DNA of 50,531 nt. Source: Gracilariopsis chorda (taxonomy: Eukaryota > Rhodophyta > Florideophyceae > Gracilariales > Gracilariaceae). Positions 42,226 to 50,531 of this stretch are shown here, one piece after another. Position numbers and translations under genes: made by a program. The notes beneath the pieces were generated by a model. It had not been told where the DNA came from, searched no databases, and worked only from the letters and a program-made list of their open reading frames with translations. The stretch is taken from positions 1 through 50,531 of the forward strand of contig NBIV01000384.1 of NCBI GenBank assembly GCA_003194525.1, given 5' to 3'. The number at the start of each line of letters is the position of its first letter. Within the stretch, counting starts at the first letter, position 1.

Positions 42226-43526
42226 CTTTCAACCATTTGTGGTCCACACCATAGAGCGAAGTGACATTCAAAAGGCAGAATGCCAATCAAGCGACAACGG
42301 CGGAGAGCCAAGAATCAAACCCGTAAAACCACACAAACTTTCAAAAAGAGAACTTCCCTACACCAAGATACGTGGTTATTGTAGACGCAGGCATATATTA
42401 GGGCTTGGAATTCATAGCGCAAAATGCTCAGTACGTAAGGACAACATCTGCGGGAAAGACAGGGTTTCACGTTGACTTTGCAATACTCGCGAGCTGTAGA
42501 AGCGAGCTGCACGCGTATGTAATAAAGGCGAGCGGTAGATCCAACCGTGCGGTAGAGCTAAGCAAGAAGTATTGTTAGACGGCAGGCATAATCACGAATG
42601 TCAGCGGCGGTGCAGGCGATGCGGTATAGCAGTGATCGAGGAACGCAGCGACGAGTACAGCTACGTTCGAGACAGACGGATCGCGGGAGCGGTAAAAGCG
42701 GTAAAGGAGATGATGCGTACCTCAATCGAGAAAAGGGGCGGGAACGCGTAGGCCACAGATCTCGAGAGCGATAGAAACAGTATTGGGGACGAGGAACTCG
42801 AAGGAGGGGGGAGGTTGAAAAATGAGGGATTCCAGCAGAGCGAGTGCCAGAGAGATAACTGGGCAAAGGAGGATGCGGTAAGCCGTTTGCTCGCTGACAA
42901 TGGAGGGTGGAGGTGGTCGAATGTTCGGCTACTGAGGACACTGAAGGGCGGTCGGAATTGCGGCGCGAGTGACGTGCAATGCGGGGCGGGTGGGGCCTTG
43001 TGGGCTGGGTCGGGTGAACATCATTGTTAAAGGCCTAAAAGAGGGCGTAGGTGGACAGGGGTAAGACCTTTGCCGAACGCAACTGAGAGAGCACTGTGGA
43101 TTAAGGCTGTTGGTGGTGCGGGTTGAATTATAGAGGTGACGGGAGGTGCATCTGCAAAGCAGGGGCTGCTGTGGAACGGTTGTGATGAGCGGAAAGAATT
43201 GCGTCGCAGGGGAAGACGATGGCGGCTGCGGCGAGCTCGGAGCCGTTTGCTGCGGTCAGTTGAGCGGGGTCACGAACGGCGAGAGAGTAGTTGTAGACGA
43301 AGTGAAGCGCTGGGGCGTCAAAGTTTGAGCAGAGTCGCTTAATGTCAGCAAGCATGTGAATGAGCGTGTCAAGCAGGACGGAGCGCAAAGTTGGGGGGAA
43401 GCAGAGAAGAAACCACAGGGGAGAAGAGGGTGGAGCGGATGGAATTGAATGCATTGGAGACAAAAACGGCAGGGTGGCAAGGGGGTGGAGCGCATAGAAT
43501 TGAATGCATAGGAGACAAAGGCGGCA
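42226..43526. other. MULE right subterminal region
   Basis: 1.3 kb with no convincing gene; ORFs here are shadows of the inverted repeat. Inverted similarity to the left arm is present at about 42600-42800. A 55-bp tandem duplication (starts near 43431 and 43486) borders the right TIR. The rest is unique, so the right arm is longer than the left. Confidence 0.55.
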
Positions 43527-43900
43527 GGGTAGCGCTGATGGGGTGGGCGAGCAATGGCTTTGAAGCGTTCAGGCACCAATTATCGCGCGCTTTTGGACGC
43601 GCTAATCGGTGCCTGAACGCTTCGCGCTGGTTTGAATGCGGTGTGGCACGTGCTTTGCACGTGCCGCAGGACACAGAGCTGATTGGGTGCTAAGCTCTAC
43701 TGGTTGACTTGGCGCATGATGAATGGGTACATATCTACATGGGCGCCGTGGCGGGCTGAACTCTGCACTCCGATTCGTGCATATATAACACGCCCTGGTG
43801 AGCCCAGGAAGTGGACCTCTGCTTACAGCTGAGGCTGAACTCGGTGCACTGATTGGTGGAAAATCTACATTTCTTACATTATGTAGATTCAGCAAAAGCC
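43527..43900 (-). repeat. Right 374-bp terminal inverted repeat of the MULE
   Basis: Reverse complement of 36019-36392, including both hairpins. Confidence 0.93.
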
Positions 43901-43909
43901 AGAAATTGC
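43901..43909 (+). repeat. Right 9-bp target duplication of the MULE
   Basis: AGAAATTGC, identical to 36010-36018, followed by TGGAACACAC of the LTR. Confidence 0.95.
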
Positions 43910-44922
43910 TGGAACACACGTGTAGAATGTTCCAGTAGTGTCTAGCACATTGCACGCTTTGTTGGCCCAGCAAAGACTACAGTATTTTAGTGATGCTGGC
44001 GCAAATTATCGCTTTATTATTGGTTAGTGTGCAGCTCCAGAGGTCTCTAGAAGCCAATGGAGTAACCTAGACGAACACATGAGTAACTAGCAAGTAGAAA
44101 TGCGTATTTGGCTCGTTTGTAGTGCCTCTAAACACTATGAAAAGAGGTTCTGAGCTTCGGACTTCGGTCTGAACTCACCTCAACAATCGACCAACATCTA
44201 AGCCCCACCCCCTATCAACCTTCAGCCACTTCAACTATCATCAACAACCAGTGAGGCGTTCGCCACTGGATAGAGGGCTTCTAGTGAGGCGTATGCCGCT
44301 AGTTGTCCAATAGGGTGGGGAAGTACCATCGCTAAGACCGGTTGAAGCGCCTTAGGCGTGGAAGGGAGACGGGTAGTGTGTAACAAAGGTGTTTCTGTCG
44401 TCTGTGAGCCCCACCGGAGCTTTGCTCGGATAACGGTGTCGGTCGAAAGACCTGGTGATTTCCGGACGGAAATACTTGACGGGAAGCTATCCGCAGGCGA
44501 CGTGCCGTGCAACCTTTCCTGCAAAGGGCCAGCTTGGGTATAGAGTGAAAGCATATCCCGCTGTTAGTAGCTTTCCTCGGGAAGCCCTGTAAGGATTGTA
44601 TGCGCCTGCTTCTGGTTAGTGCAGAGGTAGGTAGGCTGCAGAATCCACTTCACATCCGGAGTGTCTGACCGAAAGCCGAGGGTGTGACCCTTAGTGATCC
44701 TTGACATAATTCTTGGGTTGCGCGCCGTTTCAACAAAGAATTTAAGAAGTTTTATTTGGGGATTGAGCCTCTTGCTCTCCTTAGTGTTGTTTTATTTCAT
44801 CGAGTGGGTTTAGTTCTTTTGATCCCACTGTTTTCAACTTGTTTTGGGGCTTTTAGCTACGAAGAGCACCCTTTTGGCTTTTATTATTACAACTTTTCGG
44901 CCCCCTGCGTCACCGTCTCGTG

Positions 44923-47900
44923 ATGGCGCCCACATGGTACTCTCGAGGAGGGAGCTCTTCTGACTCTAACGCTGAATTTACTTCTTATGACGGTTCTTCT
45001 ATTGACGTCGTAAAGTTCCTCTTTTACTTTGAGAATGTTGCAATGAGAGGAAAGACTGACGAGGACATGGCACTTGAGTTGCTTGGTTTCCTTGAGAACA
45101 AAGCCTTTGAGTTCTACTATGATTCTTATGCTGTTAATGGTTCACTTTCGGAAGAAGCAAAGGACTACCGCTCCGTTAAGCAAGCTTTCATCGATCGTTT
45201 TGGAAAAGCCGAGGAGCCTGAGGAAGATATACGCCTTGCAATTTCTGCTAAATTGGATTATGCAGACTTGGTTGGTTCCTTGACCTATATGGACAACCTC
45301 TTCTTAAAGGCAGGATTCAACGCTAAGGCTAAGTTTGGTCTTTTGAAGAAAGCTGTAATGGAATACGCTGATCTAGCCCAGTTCGTTGTTTTCCGTGGCG
45401 CTGATGATTATGATGAGTTGAAGGTTCAAGTGAAAGCCTTCGATGCTGCCCGGAAAGCAATGGGGAACTACGTTTCATTAAGTACCCCACCTAACCGTAT
45501 TGTCCAAAACCACAGGTCTTCTGAAGAAACTATCTCTCATGCTTTGGAGTCTAAGGTCGACAAACTCTCTGAGCAGTTTGCTCAGCTGTCATTAATGGTT
45601 AAGAAGACACAGACGGAGCGTCGAGACTACGAAAAGGTTTGTCCATACTGCAAGAAGCCCGGACATTATGCCTCACAATGTGACTCTAATCCGCACCGAG
45701 ATACGCGATGCCCGCGTTTTGGGAAAATTGGACACTCAGAGATCACTTGTTGGCGAAGAATCCGACCCAAAGATACCCGCAAAGTTTGGGATGCCAATGA
45801 GGAATCTAAAGAGTCAGCATTTAATCTTCGGAAAGGATCCGACCCCGTATCAATTGTCACCGAAAACGCCGGGAATGCTGATGTAGTCGCCACAACCAAG
45901 AGAAGTGCTGACGGTGAAGCGTTGCCCAAACAGCGCCGTTCAGACGGTGGTGCACCCATCCCGCTTTTGCTCAATCCAACAAGATACGAAGAGAACGTTC
46001 GGAGACCTAAGGTTCATGAACAGAAAGTCAAGAAGCCGAAACAGAGGAAATCGAAGAAACAGAGTCTTCAAGACCATGCAAGCAAATATAACGTTCTCAC
46101 TGAGCTCGCGAATGCCTCTTCCGGACTAACCTTTGGACAACTTATCAGAGGAGACGCAGATGATGCAAAGAAAGAGATTCGTAAGCTCATCGGTCGCAAA
46201 AGCAATGTTCGACGCCCTTTTGTTGGGCCAGTCGGTAAGCAGCCTAGACGTCTTAAGGCGGTCCCCGTTATGATATATGGGACTGAGACTGAAGCTTTGC
46301 TCGACTCTGGAGCTGTTCCAAACCTTATTTCAACCAAGCTGTGTGACAGGCTAGCACTGGAACCCAAGCATACGACGAAGAAGATAACTGTTGCCAATGG
46401 ACAGAGCGCCGTGTGCAGAGGAATACTATACGATATCCCTATATCCTTCAGGGGCGTCTCCGTTCCATTAGACTTTCTTGTTATTGATGGTCCGCCATTC
46501 GACATCATTGTGGGTTGTCCAATACTTGAATCGTTACAAGCCTGCCTTGATCTCGGAAATCAGCACTTGAAGATGAATATTGATGGAAAAAGAGTAACAC
46601 TTGGCTTTGACTATGCTCGCGTCGAGATTTCAGACGAAGAGGGTTTCCAGACGGATAGCGACGACTTCACTTCAGATTCTGACGCCGCTATTGACTCTGA
46701 TACTGCTTCTGAAAATGACGAACAACTCGTGGTTGCTCTAACAGAAAAGAACCATCGCGAGACTTCCGAAATGATCCCGCAATTGGACATCACTACCGAT
46801 GAGCAGCACGAGAAGTTACTCTTTTCAAAACTCTCGCACATTTCAGAGAATGAAAGAGACGACTTGGTTTCTTCTCTGAAGGACTCGAATGTAATCGCTT
46901 GGTCATTGAAAGACTTACGCCCAGCCGATGTGCCTGTTTCTCACTCTTTCGAGTTGACAGTTGACAAACCAATCTACTTCAGAGCCAGGAGGATGTCGCC
47001 GAAGCACAACGAGTTCGTACGCAAGGAGATTGATCTTCTTCTCGAAGCTGGTATCATTACCCCTTCAGCCTCTGCTTGGTCGTTTCCAATTGTCATTGCC
47101 TCGAAGAAAGATGGAAGCGCAAGGTTTTGTGTCGATTACAGAGAGCTGAACAGAGTCATGAAAGCTGACCGCTGGCCTTTGCCACGCATGGAAGAGATCT
47201 TTGACGAACTTGGAGGTTGCTGTGTCTTCACTACGCTCGACCTGTTCTCTGGATACTGGCAAGTCAAGATGTCTGAGGATTGCAAAGAGATGACGACCTT
47301 TGTGTGCAGATACGGAACTTTCATGTTCGAAGTCATGCCATTTGGTCTCATGAATGCGCCTTCCACCTTTCAACGGATGATGGATCATGTGCTAAGAGGA
47401 CTTCCATTCGTTCGGGTTTACATTGATGACGTTGTCATATTCTCAAGAAGCCTCAGAGAACACGTGATTCACTTGAAGGCTGTGAATTGGTCGGATTGCG
47501 AAGCATGGATTGAAGCTCAAACTGTCCAAATGTTTCTTTGCACTATCGGAGGTGTCTCTTCTAGGCCATGTCATCAACGGAGATGGAGTGCACGTGTACC
47601 AGGAGAAGATTGCTAGGATCCAGGATGCCCCAATTCCTGCCACCACTACGGAACTACGATCTTTTCTGGGACTAGCCGGATACTATCGAAGGTTCATCAG
47701 AAACTTTGCTGAGACCTCCGCCGTGCTTCACAGTGCTACCTCGGGGAATAAGAAGCTGAGTTGGACCGGAGAGATGCTAGAAGCTTTCCACGGTCTGAAG
47801 AAAAAGATGACTGAGCCTCCGGTACTTTTCATTTCCAAACTTCGAGCAGCCTTTCATTGTGGAAACGGACGCCTCTAGTGTTTCACTCGGCGCAGTTCTC

Positions 47901-49512
47901 TCTCAGAAAAAGGAAGATGGGAAGATACATCCTCTGCAGTTTGCCAGTCGTACTATGACCGCTGCGGAAAAGAACTACTCGGCATGTGAAAGAGAAGCAT
48001 TGGCAGTTATCTTTGCTCTCAAGAAGTTCAGATTGTATCTACTCTCGTCTGTTCCATTCAAGGTAATCACGGACCATATGGCTTTACGATATGCATTTCA
48101 GAAGCGCGATATACATGGACGCTTAGCTCGCTGGCTAGACTTTCTGGCCGAGTATGACTTTGAAATAGTGTATCGGGCAGGCAAGGAGAATGGCGCAGCA
48201 GATTATCTGTCAAGGATAGTTCACGGAGACGAGTTCGAGCCGTTAGAAGATGAAGGCGACCTTGCTTGTATGGCTGTTGAGCCTGACGACTTCTCCGGTC
48301 TTGAACCATACTACGCAAACATTGCGCGCTTCTTGTGTGGTCTGCGTACAGATGAGACTGATGCACGTCTCCGCCAAGCAATCCGACGAAATGCGAAGAA
48401 ATTCCTGGTCTGGGAAGGAAAATTGTTCAGAAAGATGCCAAAACGCACTGCGAGTTGTTCCTGTTATTGGTCGGCGACAGATCATTATCAAGTCATTTCA
48501 TGATGAGATTGGACACTGGGATTTGAAGACTACAAGGAAGTTCATCACTGAGAGAATACTGGTGGCCCACTATGCATGAAGATATCGGCAACTACGTCAA
48601 GAGTTGTGACGAATGCCAGAGACTCGCACCACTAACAAGGTATTACAGCAACCTTCGGACTCCCATTTCCTCTCTCTTTGACGTCTTCTCGATTGATTTT
48701 GCAGGTCCTCTTCCGACTACCGAATCCGGAAACCGTTTCATTCTGGTTTGTGTTGAGCATTTGACTGGTTGGCCACTTGCCGTAGCGACAAAATGGTCTT
48801 ACGTCACAGGAGGTCATAGACTTCGTGAGAAAAGAGATCATTGCCGTGTTTGGTTTCCCTCGTATCGTGGTGTCGGACAATGCTACATGCTTCACTTCTA
48901 AGTCGCTCGTCTCATTCATGGAGGGACCATGGTATCAAATGGAAAACGGTCTTGGCGTACGCCCCATGTCCAATGGCCGAGCTGAAAGGATGGTTTGGTA
49001 CTTCTGAGAAGAGCAATAGGAAAGAAAGCTCTGGATAATCGTTCAAGTTGGGACGAACACTTGCCTTCGGTTCTGTACGGATACCGGCGCAGACATCTTG
49101 CCAGTGGATCTCTCCGTTCGAGTTGCTTTACGGCGTGAAACCACGTATGACCTCCGATGAGGTGGTGTCGTGGCACGAGTTGGGGACTCCTCCGACCGGT
49201 TCCGCTCCGTGGAGCTGCTCGCATCAAGGAATCATAGAGCTAAACGTTCTGCTCTGAGGCCTTTGAAGGAAGTCGATGCAGTCTCCATTACGAAGTTTGA
49301 AGTCGGTGATCTGGTCCTTGTGGCTCGTGGAAAGGCCCTGAACCACTACCGTGAAATGGCCTGCTTTTTCCTCTAAGTACTTTGGTCCATGTCGTGTGGT
49401 GAAGGCTCACCATCCAAGGTACACGTTGGTTTCTCCACACAACCGGTACACTCGCCATGGAATACACGCCCGTCGTTTGAAGAAGTATATTGCGCGCCCG
49501 ATGGAAGGTTAG
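44923..49512 (+). pseudogene. Gag-Pol of the second Gypsy, frameshifted
   Basis: The frame is intact from the ATG at 44923 to about 47475. It has a helical Gag, a CCHC knuckle (CPYCKKPGHYASQC from residue 240), a second damaged knuckle with Phe for Cys, protease LDSGA (Asp461) and RT with YIDD at 833-836. After HLKAV the frame is lost. RT resumes one frame over (KHGLKLKLSKCFF, near 47505). RNase H sits in a third frame (VETDASS, EREALAV, ITDHMAL; 47859-48215). Integrase pieces follow in several frames: CDECQ zinc finger, SIDFAGPLP, VVSDNATCF, SNGRAERM. The C-terminal end reads VGDLVLVAR and ends at a TAG at 49510. At least five shifts occur after 47475, so full-length Pol cannot be made. Confidence 0.92.
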
Positions 49513-49556
49513 GTTTTCAGGTTGCCGCGGCGTGGCAACCCTTGAGGTTGGGGTTG

Positions 49557-50531
49557 TGTCGGTCGCTAATGTTGCGGAATGTGCCAGAAATTGCTGGAAC
49601 ACACGTGTAGAATGTTCCAGTAGTGTCTAGCACATTGCACGCTTTGTTGGCCCAGCAAAGACTACAGTATTTTAGTGATGCTGGCGCAAATTGTCGCTTT
49701 ATTATTGGTTAGTGTGCAGCTCCAGAGGTCTCTAGAAGCCAATGGAGTAACCTAGACGCACACATGAGTAAATAGCAAGTAGAAATGCGTATTTGGCTCG
49801 TTTGTAGTGCCTCTAAAACACTATAAAAGAGGTTCTGAGCTTCGGACTTCGGTCTGAACTCACCTCAACAATCGACCAACATCTAAGCCCCACCCCCTAT
49901 CAACCTTCAGCCACTTCAACTATCATCAACAACCAGTGAGGCGTTCGCCACTGGATAAGGGCTTCTAGTGAGGCGTATGCCGCTAGTTGTCCAATAGGGT
50001 GGGGAAGTACCGTCGCTAAGACCGGTTGAAGCGCCTTAGGCGTGGAAGGGAGACGGGTAGTGTGTACCAAAGGTGTTTCTGTCGTCTGTGAGCCCCACCG
50101 GAGCTTTGCTCGGATAACGGTGTCGGTCGAAAGACCTGGTGATTTCCGGACGGAAAGTACTTGACGGGAAGCTATCCGCAGGCGACGTGCCGTGCAACCT
50201 TTCCTGCAAAGGGCCAGCTTGGGTATAGAGTGAAAGCATATCCCGCTGTTAGTAGCTCTCCTCGGAAGCCCTGTAAGGATTGTATGCGCCTGCTTCTGGT
50301 TAGTGCAGAGGTAGGTAGGCTGCAGAATCCACTTCACATCCGGAGTGTCTGACCGGAAGCCGAGGGTCTGACCCTTAGTGATCCTTGACATAATTCTTGG
50401 GTTGCGCGCCGTTTCAACAAAGAAGTTAAGAAGTTTTATTTGGGATTGAGCCTCTTGCTCTCCTAGTGTTGTTTATTTCATCGAGTGGGTTTAGTTCTTT
50501 TGATCCCACTGTTTTCAACTTGTTTTGGGGC
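49557..50531 (+). repeat. 3' LTR of the second Gypsy, truncated by window end
   Basis: Starts TGTCGGTCGC after GAGGTTGGGGTTG (polypurine-like). It shows the uninterrupted MULE target site (49588-49596) and an intact TATAAAA. About 40 bases are missing at the window end compared with the 5' copy. Confidence 0.93.
49822..49828 (+). promoter_or_regulatory. TATA box of the LTR promoter
   Basis: CACTATAAAAGAGG, about 265 bases into the LTR. The 5' LTR reads CACTATGAAAAGAGG at 44133-44147. Confidence 0.55.

Larger units (their letters stand above)
36019..43900 (+). mobile_element. Complete Mutator-like element (MULE), 7882 bp
   Basis: Bounded by inverted repeats GGCTTTTGCTG...CAGCAAAAGCC and by 9-bp direct repeats AGAAATTGC, the size typical of Mutator transposition. 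One long ORF encodes the transposase. The empty site is visible in the other LTR copy, so the ends are certain to the base. The intact transposase ORF and near-identical TIRs suggest a recent, possibly still active, copy. Confidence 0.97.
35981..44891 (+). repeat. 5' LTR of the second Gypsy, interrupted
   Basis: 35981-36018 plus 43910 onward match 49557-50531 with roughly 1-3% differences. The last clear shared base is 44850, where the 3' copy meets the window end. TTACA at 44887-44891 is a plausible terminus, giving an LTR of about 1.02 kb. The TATA box of the other copy (TATAAAA) reads TATGAAAA here. Confidence 0.85.
35981..50531 (+). mobile_element. Second Ty3/Gypsy element, decayed, split by a MULE
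   Basis: LTRs start TGTCGGTCGC at 35981 and at 49557. The internal region 44923-49512 encodes Gag, protease, RT, RNase H and integrase in Gypsy order, with several frameshifts after RT. The 5' LTR is interrupted by a 7.9-kb Mutator-like element. The 3' LTR runs off the window. It is unrelated in LTR and Gag to the element at 1-11595, and no chromodomain was seen. Confidence 0.93.

Noticed and set aside
42558..42941. 127-codon minus-strand ORF in the MULE right arm
   Set aside because: Mirrors the left inverted arm; low-complexity and no domain.
44231..44554. Minus-strand ORF in the second Gypsy LTR
   Set aside because: The frame is broken in the other LTR copy and no domain is recognised.

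Overview
The window is eukaryotic nuclear DNA. About 22 kb of compact host genes lies between two large transposon blocks. Genes are mostly intronless. One gene has two tiny introns (67 and 72 nt) with near-perfect splice sites and a TACTAAC branch point. The host genes include cyclin H of TFIIH/CAK, a PRP43/DHX15 helicase, a Maf-type pyrophosphatase and a plastid-type coproporphyrinogen oxidase relative whose N-terminus has a Phe near the start. This fits a red alga best, but that is inference from gene style; no marker gene settles it.

Left block (1-16.3 kb). A nearly complete Ty3/Gypsy chromovirus fills 1-11595, with LTRs differing by about five substitutions, so it is young. It encodes Gag, protease, RT-RNase H-integrase and a chromodomain ORF on the + strand. 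Between the chromodomain and the 3' LTR it carries a long antisense ORF of about 600 codons of unknown function. It sits in, or abuts, the 3' half of an older related LTR (11596-12065). That is followed by a decayed Ty1/Copia element (about 12.2-16.0 kb).

Centre (16.9-35.4 kb). Left to right: a divergent coproporphyrinogen-oxidase-like protein (+), a kelch/coiled-coil protein (-), cyclin H (+), a secreted two-domain protein (+), an unrecognised 1199-residue protein with two introns (+), PRP43/DHX15 (-), a Maf protein (+) and a small basic protein (+). Two gene pairs (kelch/cyclin H and PRP43/Maf) are divergent. Their intergenic regions share a TTTGGTACA motif.

Right block (35.98 kb to the end). 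A second, unrelated Gypsy element (35981-50531, 3' LTR cut by the window end) has a pol broken by several frameshifts. Its 5' LTR is split by a complete 7.9-kb Mutator-like element (36019-43900) with 374-bp terminal inverted repeats and a 9-bp target duplication. The Mutator-like element encodes one 1683-residue protein that joins a ULP1/C48 SUMO-protease-like domain to two HxH zinc-finger-like segments, a complete DDE MULE transposase and a SWIM finger.

The most novel items are the antisense ORF in the chromovirus, the ULP1-MULE transposase fusion, the degenerate coproporphyrinogen-oxidase paralogue, and a run of apparent one-base frameshifts, three of them at C homopolymers, including one in the otherwise conserved PRP43 gene.
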